From the NCBI GenBank assembly GCA_017433225.1, contig JAFRHS010000054.1, forward strand, positions 1-51,609: DNA of 51,609 bases. The letters are read 5' to 3'. Below are positions 7,740 to 16,221 of the stretch, piece by piece (position 1 is the stretch's first letter; each line of letters starts with the position of its first letter). The notes beneath the pieces are model-generated. The model saw nothing but the letters and a program-made list of their open reading frames with translations, made no database searches and was not told where the DNA came from. This DNA comes from Clostridia bacterium (GTDB lineage: Bacteria; Bacillota; Clostridia; Oscillospirales; Acutalibacteraceae). The position numbers and the translations under genes are program-made.

Positions 7740-8525
7740 ATGGACATCAAACATATCAAAAAGAGCAAACTCATTTCTATCGTCATTACATTCATTCTTT
7801 TCATCGGCCTTACCGTCGGCGTATTCAACATGACGGGCAACAAGGCACAGGCGAGTTGCTCTGCAGGCATCATGAACAACGGCCTCAACGGCATCCATAT
7901 CAATATCAACTCTGCACCGTACACCACTCTTGCCACGACCACCAGCGTCGCATACCGCAGAGGCGGCTGTGCCTGGTTCGCGTCTTCCCGTGCGAGAGAG
8001 CTCACCGGTAAGAACATCATCATCCACGGTCCGGCCAACTGGCTGAACTCCAAATATGCGCTGTACGGCTTCACGAGAGGCAGCCAGCCCCGTGCGAAGT
8101 CTCTGGCGATCTACCCGAACCATGTGTTCGTCGTCGAGGAGATCAACGGCGACACTGCCACCATCAGTGAAGGTGCGACCCCCATCTCTGACCCCGCACA
8201 CGGCTACTGCGTCATCCGTACGCTTCCCGTTTCTTCCCTTGCAGGCCTCTACGGCGGCATCCGCGGCTATGTCTATCTCGGCATCGGCGGCGGCTCGAAC
8301 GGCAACGCGACGGGCACTGCCAAGAGCGGTACCGGCTATTACAAAGTCAACGCAGACGGCAGCAACCTCAACATGCGTTCTTCCGACCGCGCTTCTGCCA
8401 GCATCCTCGGCAAGGTCCCGGACAACACCCGCGTCTATGTCTCTGACATCAGCAACGGCATGGGTAAGATCGTCTACAACGGTCTCACCGGCTGGGTCCA
8501 GCTGACCTGGATCACCAAAGCGTAA
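7740..8525 (+). CDS. Secreted CHAP-domain amidase with SH3 domain
   Basis: A 261-residue secreted peptidoglycan hydrolase candidate. A signal peptide with a hydrophobic core (residues 10-30) ends near AQA. The CHAP domain carries the catalytic pair Cys77 (in GGCAWFASSRA) and His128 (in PNHVFVVEE). After a glycine-rich linker, a C-terminal bacterial SH3 domain (about 195-261) contains NLNMRSS and GWVQLTW and probably binds the wall. GAGGAGG precedes the ATG. It is a close paralog of the protein at 11957-12877. The WalR-like box before it fits known control of CHAP autolysins. Whether it cuts the stem peptide or an amide bond cannot be read from sequence. Confidence 0.87.
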   Translation: MDIKHIKKSKLISIVITFILFIGLTVGVFNMTGNKAQASCSAGIMNNGLNGIHININSAPYTTLATTTSVAYRRGGCAWFASSRARELTGKNIIIHGPANWLNSKYALYGFTRGSQPRAKSLAIYPNHVFVVEEINGDTATISEGATPISDPAHGYCVIRTLPVSSLAGLYGGIRGYVYLGIGGGSNGNATGTAKSGTGYYKVNADGSNLNMRSSDRASASILGKVPDNTRVYVSDISNGMGKIVYNGLTGWVQLTWITKA

Positions 8526-8562
8526 CGAACGCGGCTCTCAACACACAATTCATGGAATAAAC

Positions 8563-8592
8563 AACGACCCGCAGGATCTTCTGCGGGTCGTT
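8563..8592 (+). terminator. Terminator after the first CHAP gene
   Basis: A 12-base stem AACGACCCGCAG / CTGCGGGTCGTT with a 6-base loop, 38 bases after the stop codon. Confidence 0.82.
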
Positions 8593-8597
8593 TCCGG

Positions 8598-8626
8598 TTG
8601 CATTTTTACGACATGCGCGTTATAGT
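8598..8626 (+). promoter_or_regulatory. Promoter for the C39-like protease gene
   Basis: TTGCAT (8598-8603), 17-base spacer, TATAGT (8621-8626), just beyond the preceding terminator and 37 bases before the start. Confidence 0.6.
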
Positions 8627-8662
8627 AGTGGAAACATTCCGGTTGCAGAAAGAAGGTTCCTT

Positions 8663-9799
8663 ATGAGTCGAAAGAAAACCACCCGCACCCAGACCGGGTA
8701 CTACGCCAGCAGCTACAGCAAAGACTATGCCGGGCGCGGTACCTCTTACGGCAGCAGCCGCGGTCCGCGTCGCTCCGGAAAGCGCTCTTCCCGCGTGAAG
8801 GAAGTACTGATCATCCTCCTTGCACTCCTCGTCCTTGCGGCAGCCGTTTTCGGACTGGTCAAGATCGTCCGTCATCATCAGGCAGAAAAGGGGACCGGGC
8901 TTCGGACCTCTTCTGTGGCCACCTCGGAGACCACGACAGCAAATGTCGGCACGGCCCGTGTCCTGACCGATGAGGAAAAGGACATGCTCCGCAACAGTGA
9001 AAAATACAAAAACATCATGGCACACAAAGAGGACTACCCCGAGTACCTCATCGACGACCTTGAGATGAACCCCGAGATCCTCGACTTTGTCGCCGCCTAT
9101 CTGAAGACGGAACCGGTCGGCCACGGCGGCCTGACCGCGGCGGAAAAGAAATCGTCTCATCCGCTGTTCGTCCAGTGGGACAAGCGCTGGGGTTATGCCA
9201 CTTACGGTGAGAGCTGCATGGCCATCTCCGGTTGCGGACCGACCGCTCTGGCCATGGTCGGGTACGGCCTCACAAGAAACGAGCAGATCGACCCGTTCAA
9301 CGTGGCTCAGTATGCCATGCAGAACGGCCATTACGTCAACAACGTCGGCACGGCCTGGACCCTCATGACCGAGGGCGCTCAGCATTACGGTCTTGCCGTG
9401 ACCTCCCAGTACCGTTACACCGAAGAACAGATGAAGGACGCGCTCGAAAAGGGCGGTATGATCATCCTGTCCGTCGGCAAGGGCGATTTCACGGTCCACA
9501 GCGGCCACTTCATCGTGCTCTACGGTTACAAGAACGGCAAGTTCCAGGTGAACGACCCGTTCAGCTACACGAACTCGAGCAAGCTCTGGGATTACGCGAC
9601 ACTGTCGAAACAGACGAAGAACGCGTGGATCTATTACAAAGCCGGCTCGGAAGCGGCAGCGACCGCCTCGACGACCACGACCACCGCGGCCACTACGGCA
9701 ACCACGACAGCAGCGGCCACATACGCTACGACGGCCGCCTCGAACACGACCGTTTTCACGACGGCCTACACCTATACGACGACCGGTACCATCGGCTAA
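8663..9799 (+). CDS. Membrane-anchored C39-like cysteine protease with Thr-rich tail
   Basis: A 378-residue surface protein. A basic, serine-rich cytoplasmic N-terminus is followed by one membrane segment (about 47-67). The extracellular part has a peptidase C39-like domain (about 165-330) starting at PLFVQWDKRWGY, with likely catalytic Cys191 (in SGCGPTA), His282 (in SGHF) and Asp298 (in VNDP). The last 48 residues are almost only Thr, Ala and Ser, a mucin-like tail that could be glycosylated; no LPXTG signal is present. AGAAGG precedes the ATG. It lies between the two CHAP amidase paralogs, which suggests an envelope role. Substrate unknown. Confidence 0.8.
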   Translation: MSRKKTTRTQTGYYASSYSKDYAGRGTSYGSSRGPRRSGKRSSRVKEVLIILLALLVLAAAVFGLVKIVRHHQAEKGTGLRTSSVATSETTTANVGTARVLTDEEKDMLRNSEKYKNIMAHKEDYPEYLIDDLEMNPEILDFVAAYLKTEPVGHGGLTAAEKKSSHPLFVQWDKRWGYATYGESCMAISGCGPTALAMVGYGLTRNEQIDPFNVAQYAMQNGHYVNNVGTAWTLMTEGAQHYGLAVTSQYRYTEEQMKDALEKGGMIILSVGKGDFTVHSGHFIVLYGYKNGKFQVNDPFSYTNSSKLWDYATLSKQTKNAWIYYKAGSEAAATASTTTTTAATTATTTAAATYATTAASNTTVFTTAYTYTTTGTIG

Positions 9800-9816
9800 A
9801 ACGGAACAGACAGAAA

Positions 9817-9846
9817 AACAGCCTGCATCTTGCGATGCAGGCTGTT
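9817..9846. terminator. Bidirectional terminator between convergent genes
   Basis: A 13-base perfect stem AACAGCCTGCATC / GATGCAGGCTGTT with loop TTGC between convergent stop codons at 9799 and 9866. Confidence 0.82.
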
Positions 9847-9865
9847 ATGTTTTGCTGTGAGAAGG

Positions 9866-11701
9866 TCACGCTTTGGTCGGGGAGGGCTCTGCCGGAGCGG
9901 CGGCCGCTGCCTTCTTCTTTTTCTTTTTCCAGGTGTATTCGGGCAGCTGGAAGGTCTCCTCGAAGTCCGCGTAGTTCTTCTGGTACTCGGCGTCGTTGCC
10001 TTTCTTGAGCCGGTTCAGGTACTTGTGTGCGTCGCGGTTCGCGTTGCCGGTCTGGATGATGGTGACAGCGGTGTTCGAACAGTGGTCCGACACACGGGAA
10101 CAGAACGTGACGTAGTCGTCGAGGACGATACCGGTGTCGCCGCGGCAGTCGCCGTAACGAAGGCGGTCGATGTGACGGTTCTTGATGGTCTCGGTCAGGT
10201 TGTCGATGACCTGCTCGAGGGGCTCGACTTTGGCGGCCAGAGCGACATCGTCGTGCTCGAATGCGTCGACGGTCATCTGCAGGATCTGACGCACCGCGGA
10301 ATTGAGGACCGCGATCTCTTCGTATGCTTTGTTGGAGAACACGACTTTCCGCTCGACCATGCTCTTCGCGTTGTTGACCATGTTGACGCCGTAGTCGCCG
10401 ATCCGCTCGAACTCACGGATACAGTAGAGGATCTCGTTGACCTCGTTGTTGACTTCATCGGTCAGCTCGCGTGCCGACAGGCGGATGAGGATGGAGTTGA
10501 GGCTGTCCTCGAGGATGTCGAGGCGTTTTTCACACTTGTTGATCTGGTCCAGCTTTTCCTCGCTGTATTCCTCGAACGCGGACAGGGAAGTGGAGAAGGA
10601 CTCGTATGCGAGGTGGGCCATCTCGATGGTGCTTTCCTTACACTGGCTGATGACGATGTTCGGAGAGTTGTACAGACGTTCGTCGATGATGAGACCGCGG
10701 AATTTTTCTTCGGCCTCTTCGCCTTTCTTCCCGCGGATGATCTTCTTGATCAGTTTGACGATGAGCTGGTTGAAGGGGAGCAGAACGAGGACCATCGCGA
10801 TGTTGTAGACCGAATGGATGGCGGCGATGGCCACAGGGTTGATGGTCTGCGACAGGATGGGAAGATCGACGAACTGCCGGATGAGAACAAAGGGGATGAA
10901 GGCGATGATCGCGCCGAGGACCTTGATGGCGATGTGGATGCCGGCGACCCGCTTCGCGTCGGTGCTGACGCCGATGGAACTGAGCAGCGCGGTCATACAG
11001 GTGCCGATGTTGAGGCCCATGATGAGCGGGATGGCGGCACCGTAGGTGATGGTGCCGGTCAGGGACAGCGCCTGCAGGATACCGATGGAGGCTGCGGAGC
11101 TCTGGATGATGCCGGTGAACACCGTGCCGATGAGCAGGCCGAGGAGCGGGTTGTTGAACGCGGTGAGCATGCTCGTGAACTGTTCGCTCTCCGCCAGGGG
11201 TTCCACTGCCTGAGACATGAGGGTCATGCCAAACATCAGGACGGCGAAGCCGCAGAGGATGGCACCGATATCTTTCTTTTTCTGCTGTTTGGCCTCCATG
11301 ATGAGGCCGACGCCGATAAGGGCGACGATGGGCGAGAAGTTCGCCGGCTTCAGCAGGGACATGAAGATGTTGTCGGACTGGATGCCGCTGAGGGACAGGA
11401 TCCACGCCGTCAGCGTCGTCCCGATGTCCGCGCCCATGATGGCTCCGACGGTGTTCCCAAGTTCCATGATGCCGGAGTTGACCAGACCGACGAGCATGAC
11501 CGTAAGGGCAGAGGAGGACTGGATGGCGATGGTGATGGCGGCACCCAGTGCAAGACTCTTCCAGAGATTGGATGTGAGCCGTTGCAGGACGACCTCCAGC
11601 TTACCGCCGGCGACCTTTTCCAGGTTGGACGACATGATGTTCATACCGAACAGGAAAAAGGCCAGACCTCCGATCATCGTCAGAAACGAAAAGATGGTCA
11701 T
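9866..11701 (-). CDS. Na+/phosphate cotransporter with PhoU-like domain
   Basis: A 611-residue membrane protein of the Na/Pi cotransporter family (NptA/YjbB-like). Two inverted membrane repeats carry the family's QSSSA signature: IAIQSSSALTVML in the first half and IIQSSAASIGIL in the second. The C-terminal third (about 340-560) is helical and PhoU-like, probably regulatory. It ends in a lysine run then alanine/proline (KKKKKKAAAAAP). TAAGGAGAT precedes the start. It is monocistronic and divergent from the second CHAP gene. Phosphate is the usual substrate, but related proteins may export other anions. Confidence 0.88.
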   Translation of the reverse strand: MTIFSFLTMIGGLAFFLFGMNIMSSNLEKVAGGKLEVVLQRLTSNLWKSLALGAAITIAIQSSSALTVMLVGLVNSGIMELGNTVGAIMGADIGTTLTAWILSLSGIQSDNIFMSLLKPANFSPIVALIGVGLIMEAKQQKKKDIGAILCGFAVLMFGMTLMSQAVEPLAESEQFTSMLTAFNNPLLGLLIGTVFTGIIQSSAASIGILQALSLTGTITYGAAIPLIMGLNIGTCMTALLSSIGVSTDAKRVAGIHIAIKVLGAIIAFIPFVLIRQFVDLPILSQTINPVAIAAIHSVYNIAMVLVLLPFNQLIVKLIKKIIRGKKGEEAEEKFRGLIIDERLYNSPNIVISQCKESTIEMAHLAYESFSTSLSAFEEYSEEKLDQINKCEKRLDILEDSLNSILIRLSARELTDEVNNEVNEILYCIREFERIGDYGVNMVNNAKSMVERKVVFSNKAYEEIAVLNSAVRQILQMTVDAFEHDDVALAAKVEPLEQVIDNLTETIKNRHIDRLRYGDCRGDTGIVLDDYVTFCSRVSDHCSNTAVTIIQTGNANRDAHKYLNRLKKGNDAEYQKNYADFEETFQLPEYTWKKKKKKAAAAAPAEPSPTKA

Positions 11702-11817
11702 AATATGTCTATCTCCTTATAAACAGTTGCGCCTGTTAACTTGATGACAAAAATCTAATATCAATTTTGACGTAAATAATATATAAAATCAACCGAAACT
11801 TTATTAACAATCCCGTA

Positions 11818-11845
11818 TTTGATTATATCGCTTTTGATAATCAAA
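11818..11845. promoter_or_regulatory. AT-rich inverted repeat in the nptA-like/CHAP gap
   Basis: Perfect 9-base arms TTTGATTAT and ATAATCAAA separated by 10 bases lie in the 255-base gap between the divergent Na/Pi transporter and second CHAP genes. Its position suits an operator for either gene. The binding protein is unknown. Confidence 0.35.
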
Positions 11846-11852
11846 GAAAGAC

Positions 11853-11882
11853 TTGAAAGACGAGGCCCCCATATGCTAAAAT
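11853..11882 (+). promoter_or_regulatory. Promoter for the second CHAP amidase gene
   Basis: TTGAAA (11853-11858), 18-base spacer, TAAAAT (11877-11882). Confidence 0.6.
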
Positions 11883-11915
11883 ATTTACAAATTGTTACGA
11901 AATCTCATCGAGAAG

Positions 11916-11932
11916 ATTACAAACGCACTACA
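11916..11932 (-). promoter_or_regulatory. Degenerate WalR-like box before the second CHAP gene
   Basis: On the minus strand: TGTAGT, five bases, TGTAAT, one mismatch from TGTWAH-N5-TGTWAH. A second pair of related hexamers (TTTACA 11884-11889, GTTACG 11894-11899) lies just upstream with a 4-base gap, the same spacing as an extra hexamer pair at the first CHAP gene. Both paralogs therefore carry such boxes between the -10 and the start codon. Confidence 0.4.
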
Positions 11933-11956
11933 AAGAGCTTGTGAGGAGTTATCCCA

Positions 11957-12877
11957 ATGAAGAAGAAAATCCTGTCCATTCTGGCTGCGTTCCTGATGGT
12001 CGTCGGTATTGCAGCGGGTGCCGTGTTCAGCACACCTGACTCGGCGGCGCTTGCCCCGGCCGGCATCATGAACAACGGTCTCAATGGTATCTATATCGAC
12101 ATCAACCGTGCCCCCTACACCACGCTGGCAGAGACCACCAGCTACGCATACCGCCGCGGCGGCTGCGCCTGGTTCGCCTCTTCCCGTGCCAGAGAACTGA
12201 CGGGCAAGAACATTTCCATCCACGGTCCCGCAAACTGGTGGAACACCTACTACGCGAACTACGGCTTCACGAAGGGCTACACCCCAAGGGCCAAGTGCTT
12301 TGCCATCTACACGAACCATATGCTGGTCGTGGAGCGCATCGACGGCAGTGTCATCACCGTCAGTGAGGGCGCAACGCCTCAGTCCGATGCCGACCACGGT
12401 TACTGCATCATCTATACGACCACCCGCGAAAAACTCGAGGGGAACAACGGTGGAGCCTTCGTTGGCTACATCTACCTCAACGTCGGCGCCGAGTGCAACA
12501 CGAACGGCCTGACGACCGCGAGAACCAACTGGTGGGATCGCTTCCGTCCGACGACCACGACGACCACCCGTTACACCACCACGACCCGGTACAGCACCAC
12601 GTCCAACCAGACGCTTCCGAACGGCAGCACGACCAGCGGTGCCATCACCACGACACCGGCTCCCGGCACTGCTCCGTACACCACGGGCACCTATGTCGTC
12701 AATACCGGTTCCTCGAACCTGAACATCCGTACATCGCCGGACGATACCACTACCATCATCGGCAAGATCCCGGGCAACACCCGCGTCAGTGTCACGCAGG
12801 TCAACGGCAACTGGGGCCGCGTCACTTACGACGGTACCACCGGATGGATCAGCCTCGACTGGTGTGTCAAACAATAA
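11957..12877 (+). CDS. Secreted CHAP-domain amidase with Thr-rich linker and SH3 domain
   Basis: A 306-residue secreted paralog of the protein at 7740-8525. After a signal peptide (about 1-32), the CHAP domain carries Cys70 (in GGCAWFASSRA) and His121 (in TNHMLVVE). A linker of about 50 residues rich in Thr, Tyr and Arg (TTTTTTRYTTTTRYSTT) replaces the short glycine linker of its paralog. A C-terminal SH3 domain (about 245-306) contains SNLNIRTSPDD and GWISLDW. GAGGAG lies before ATG 11957. It probably remodels peptidoglycan; linker length may set how deep in the wall it acts. Confidence 0.87.
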   Translation: MKKKILSILAAFLMVVGIAAGAVFSTPDSAALAPAGIMNNGLNGIYIDINRAPYTTLAETTSYAYRRGGCAWFASSRARELTGKNISIHGPANWWNTYYANYGFTKGYTPRAKCFAIYTNHMLVVERIDGSVITVSEGATPQSDADHGYCIIYTTTREKLEGNNGGAFVGYIYLNVGAECNTNGLTTARTNWWDRFRPTTTTTTRYTTTTRYSTTSNQTLPNGSTTSGAITTTPAPGTAPYTTGTYVVNTGSSNLNIRTSPDDTTTIIGKIPGNTRVSVTQVNGNWGRVTYDGTTGWISLDWCVKQ

Positions 12878-12909
12878 CGGTCCTGCCTGAGGATCATCCC
12901 TTCCACAAG

Positions 12910-12940
12910 AAAACCGACTTCCGTAACGGAAGTCGGTTTT
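12910..12940. terminator. Bidirectional terminator
   Basis: A 14-base perfect stem AAAACCGACTTCCG / CGGAAGTCGGTTTT with loop TAA and T tract between convergent genes ending at 12877 and 12964. Confidence 0.9.
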
Positions 12941-12963
12941 TTGATGTTTTATTCCGAATGACG

Positions 12964-14271
12964 TCACTCGCTGTAGAGCGAATCGACATCGGCCTGCCAC
13001 TTGAGGTATGTAGTCTTGTTGTAGCTGTCCGGGATGTCCTGGACGAGGTCGTAGGCGTCCTTCATGTCGACGAGGACGGCACGCAGCGCGTTGACGACGG
13101 GGGGCTTTTTGACGCCCATGCCGAAGAACCCGCGGCCCTTTGAAGTGATGCTCGGCAGGACGCCGTGCATGAGGTCGGACAGGAAGTCTCCGTCGATGAG
13201 TTCGGACTGGAACAGGAAGTTCTGCTCCTCGACGTCCGTGGAAAAGAGCCAGGAGCGGAACACGTCCGCGGCGACCTCTTTGGCGATGTACTCCCGGCAG
13301 AACCGGACCTGGTACACATAGAGGTCATCGGTCTCGCAGCTGTCATTGACGGCGAGGACCTCACAGAGGATGCGCGCGGCATCCATGGTGTCGGACAGGG
13401 GAGGGGTCATGACCGGGATGGTCATGTACGGGGTGGAACCCAGGATGACATAGCCCGGGACCACCATCTTGCTCATGTACTGACGGACGGGGATGCGGGC
13501 CTCGACCGATTCCTTCTCTTCTTCGATGCCGATGATGGGGTTGTTGTCCCGCAGGTCGTTCACGGTCTCGACGACATCGTCTTCGGTCACACTGCCGAAT
13601 TTGCCGACGAGGACATCGGCGCAGTAGTCGCTGACGTCAGAGACGCACCAGGCAAGTCCCGGTTTGCCGCCCTGCCGCAGATACATCTTGTTCGTCTGCT
13701 TCGGCATGGGAGCTCCATCGCCCCACTCGTAAAAGCCCCGGTGGACGTACAGCATGCCGTCCGGGTCCGGCGTCGGGGAGATGCCGTAGAACTTCGGCAG
13801 CTGCTGACGCAGTTCGGACAGGGGGCCGGTGCAGTCGATGGTGAGGTCGGACGGCATGAACACGCCGTCGGCACGGATGCCGGAGACGTGGCCGCTGTCG
13901 ACGATCAGCTCCGTGACTTCCGCTTCGAAGTGGAACGTGGCGTTGATCTCCGCCAGAGACATGAGGTACTCCGTCAGCTTGCGGCGGTCGATGAGGACTT
14001 CCGGAGACTCTTCCGGTCCGTATGCCACGACATTGGTGGCGCCGTCCGGCGAGAGAAAAGCCCAGTTTTTCTTTTTTCGATAGCAATCTGCGGGGGGAGG
14101 GTCCAGCTCCAGGCGTTCGAATACGGAGAGGTCGAAGTTTTCCGACCAGGCCGTTGCGACATCTTCCCGGCGCAGTCTGTCGAACAGATCGACGGTCCAG
14201 CCCGCTCTTCCGAGCAGGATGGCAGCGGTGAGTCCGCCGAGGTTCGCCCCGATGATGTTGACTTTCTTCAT
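12964..14271 (-). CDS. FAD-dependent oxidoreductase, geranylgeranyl reductase-like
   Basis: A 435-residue flavoprotein of the p-hydroxybenzoate hydroxylase/geranylgeranyl reductase fold. The N-terminal FAD motif is GANLGGLTAAILLGRAG, with Asn in place of the usual Gly. A later ITKLTIDCTG-like strand (DLTIDCTGPLSE) and GYVILGSTPYMTIPVMTP fit the second FAD contact of the family. ATG 14271 follows GGAGAA at normal spacing and starts directly at the FAD fold; a TTG 57 bases upstream would begin near the transcription start and is rejected. It is monocistronic and divergent from the nitroreductase fusion. The substrate is unknown. Confidence 0.7.
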   Translation of the reverse strand: MKKVNIIGANLGGLTAAILLGRAGWTVDLFDRLRREDVATAWSENFDLSVFERLELDPPPADCYRKKKNWAFLSPDGATNVVAYGPEESPEVLIDRRKLTEYLMSLAEINATFHFEAEVTELIVDSGHVSGIRADGVFMPSDLTIDCTGPLSELRQQLPKFYGISPTPDPDGMLYVHRGFYEWGDGAPMPKQTNKMYLRQGGKPGLAWCVSDVSDYCADVLVGKFGSVTEDDVVETVNDLRDNNPIIGIEEEKESVEARIPVRQYMSKMVVPGYVILGSTPYMTIPVMTPPLSDTMDAARILCEVLAVNDSCETDDLYVYQVRFCREYIAKEVAADVFRSWLFSTDVEEQNFLFQSELIDGDFLSDLMHGVLPSITSKGRGFFGMGVKKPPVVNALRAVLVDMKDAYDLVQDIPDSYNKTTYLKWQADVDSLYSE

Positions 14272-14327
14272 GGATGGTTCTCCATTTCTGAAAAGGGTTT
14301 TGTGGTGGTGGTTCTCCTTAACATCCA

Positions 14328-14356
14328 ATTATACTAAAAGAGTTATCCTTTGTAAA
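14328..14356 (-). promoter_or_regulatory. Promoter for the FAD oxidoreductase gene
   Basis: On the minus strand, TTTACA (14356-14351), 17-base spacer, TATAAT (14333-14328). It sets the true start at 14271. Confidence 0.7.
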
Positions 14357-14427
14357 TTCATGGACGACAGAGGTTCTTCAATGGTATACTTTATGTTTGG
14401 AAAATGATTTCAGAAAGGGAGAGCAGC

Positions 14428-15414
14428 ATGAACGAATTTGTGGAACTCATGACAACACGGCGCAGTATCCGCAAGTTTCAACCGAAAATGATCAACAATG
14501 CGGAACTTGACCAGGTCCTTTATGCCGGTCTCTTTGCCGCCAGCGGGATGGGCCGCCAGCCCTGTTACTTCATCGCGGTCCGCGACCCGGAGACCCGCCA
14601 CCTGCTTTCAAGCATGAACGCCCGCATCCTCGGGCAGCCGAGCATCGACCCGTTTTACGGCGCACCGGTCGTCGTGGTCGTGTTCGCGGACACGGCGTCG
14701 CCCACGTATCTCTATGACGGCAGCCTTGCCATCGGGAACATGATGAACGCCGCTCACGCGGTGGGACTCGGCAGCTGCTGGATCCACCGGGCAAAAGAGG
14801 AATTCGAGACCCAGACCGGAAAGATGCTCCTTCAGGAGTGGGGACTTCCCGAGACGGTCGAAGGCATCGGGCACCTCATCCTCGGGTATCCCGCAGAGGA
14901 CGAACATCCGGAAGCGGCGCCCCGCAGAGAGGACCATGTCGTCTTCCTGATGGAAAAGAAACAGTTCCCGGCGCTTGTGGATGTCCTGACGGAGGACAGC
15001 GTCGTTTTCCACGGGACCGCCACCGATAAACCGGGCGCCATCCGGGAAGCGGGACAGATCGTCGTCGACCTCAAATGTGTCGGGGACGAGTACATCGACT
15101 CCATGCTCAAACGGGAGGCGGACTTCTCCACCTATCTCGGCAACGGCGTCTCGGTCGCCCACGGAACGGTCTGGGGAAGAAAACGCATCCGGAAGACCGG
15201 GGTCGGACTGGTCCGTTTCCCCGAAGGGATCGACTTCGACGGAGAGAAAGCGACACTGGTGTTCGCAGTCGCCGGAGTGGGGGATGACCATATGGATCTC
15301 GTCCAGCAGATCTCCGTCGCAGCGCTCAACGACAGTGTTGTGCAGGCGCTGAACGAAGCGGAGGATTACGACGCGGTCAAGGCCGCCCTCAAAAATCTCC
15401 GACTGTACAAATGA
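14428..15414 (+). CDS. Nitroreductase fused to PTS EIIA (mannitol/fructose type) domain
   Basis: A 328-residue two-domain protein. Residues 1-170 are a nitroreductase-family FMN oxidoreductase (TTRRSIRKFQPK at the start, GLGSCWIHRAKEEF, then LILGYPAE). Residues about 178-328 look like a PTS EIIA type 2 domain: LTEDSV at its start, EYIDSMLKRE, GNGVSVAHGT with candidate phosphorylatable His245, a GIDFDGEKATLVFAVAG strand and HMDLVQQISVAALN. ATG 14428 follows AGGGAG; an upstream ATG at 14404 lacks a site. No EIIB or EIIC is adjacent. The phosphorylation state of the EIIA half could tune the flavin domain. The next genes are the hypB pair. Confidence 0.78.
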   Translation: MNEFVELMTTRRSIRKFQPKMINNAELDQVLYAGLFAASGMGRQPCYFIAVRDPETRHLLSSMNARILGQPSIDPFYGAPVVVVVFADTASPTYLYDGSLAIGNMMNAAHAVGLGSCWIHRAKEEFETQTGKMLLQEWGLPETVEGIGHLILGYPAEDEHPEAAPRREDHVVFLMEKKQFPALVDVLTEDSVVFHGTATDKPGAIREAGQIVVDLKCVGDEYIDSMLKREADFSTYLGNGVSVAHGTVWGRKRIRKTGVGLVRFPEGIDFDGEKATLVFAVAGVGDDHMDLVQQISVAALNDSVVQALNEAEDYDAVKAALKNLRLYK

Positions 15415-15535
15415 GACAAATGGCGATTTGTGTCTCAATTATGAAAATAATCCTTCCGTTTCCGGGAAAACTATTGTAACATGTAGTAAGTTATCGAATC
15501 GTAACCCTATTATTACCAAAGGAAGTGCACCAACT

Positions 15536-16207
15536 ATGAGAGACCCCGTCAAGGTCATCGAACTCAAAAAAAGCATCCTCGAAGACAACGATGCCGATGC
15601 CGAAGTGCTCCGCGGTACGCTGAAAGACGAGAAGCTGCTTTACATCAATATCATGTCCTCGCCCGGTTCGGGGAAGACCACGACGCTGAGCGCCGTCATC
15701 AATCGCCTCAAGGACGAGATGCGGATCGGCGTCATGGAAGCGGACATCGACTCCGACGTCGACGCCAAGACCATCGCGGACCTCGGTGTCAAATCCATCC
15801 AGCTCCACACCGGCGGCATGTGCCACCTCGACGCGGAGATGTCCCGTCAGGGCATGCGCGAGATGGGCACCGAAGACCTCGATGTCGTGTTCCTCGAGAA
15901 CGTCGGCAACCTGGTCTGTCCCGCCGAATTCGACACGGGCTCCGCGGAGAACGTCGTCATCCTCTCCGTGCCGGAAGGCGACGACAAGCCGCTCAAGTAC
16001 CCGCTGGTCTTCACGAAGTGCAATGTCGTCCTCGTCAATAAGATCGACGCTCTGCCGGTCTTCGACTTCAGCCTCGACAACATCCGTGAATACGTCGGCA
16101 GACTGAACCCGAATGCAGTGGTCTATCCCATCTCCGCCAAGACCGGCGAAGGGGTCGACGCATTTTGCGACTGGATCCGTGCCCGCGTCAAAGAGCAGCA
16201 GGCGTAA
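15536..16207 (+). CDS. hypB: HypB nickel-insertion GTPase, copy 1
   Basis: A 223-residue HypB, the GTPase that delivers nickel to [NiFe] hydrogenase and sometimes other nickel enzymes. P-loop SSPGSGKTT, EADIDSDVDA switch region, and NKID for guanine are present. The G-domain metal site is complete: Cys96-His97 in HTGGMCHLDA, plus the conserved Cys in NLVCPAE. The N-terminal CxxCGC-type metal motif and His-rich tail of some HypBs are absent. AAAGGAAG precedes ATG 15536. The second copy starts 14 bases after its stop. hypA lies about 30 kb away, and no hydrogenase genes are in the window. Confidence 0.9.
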   Translation: MRDPVKVIELKKSILEDNDADAEVLRGTLKDEKLLYINIMSSPGSGKTTTLSAVINRLKDEMRIGVMEADIDSDVDAKTIADLGVKSIQLHTGGMCHLDAEMSRQGMREMGTEDLDVVFLENVGNLVCPAEFDTGSAENVVILSVPEGDDKPLKYPLVFTKCNVVLVNKIDALPVFDFSLDNIREYVGRLNPNAVVYPISAKTGEGVDAFCDWIRARVKEQQA

Positions 16208-16221
16208 AGGAGGAGAACACT

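Noticed and set aside
9830..11722. Open frame of 630 codons on the plus strand opposite the Na/Pi transporter
   Set aside because: It begins inside a terminator hairpin, has no recognisable domains, and mirrors the transporter frame.
15412..15438. Inverted repeat GAGACAAAT/ATTTGTGTCTC after the nitroreductase fusion as a terminator
   Set aside because: The stem has a bulge and no T tract follows, so termination is doubtful; it may be a weak operator or chance.
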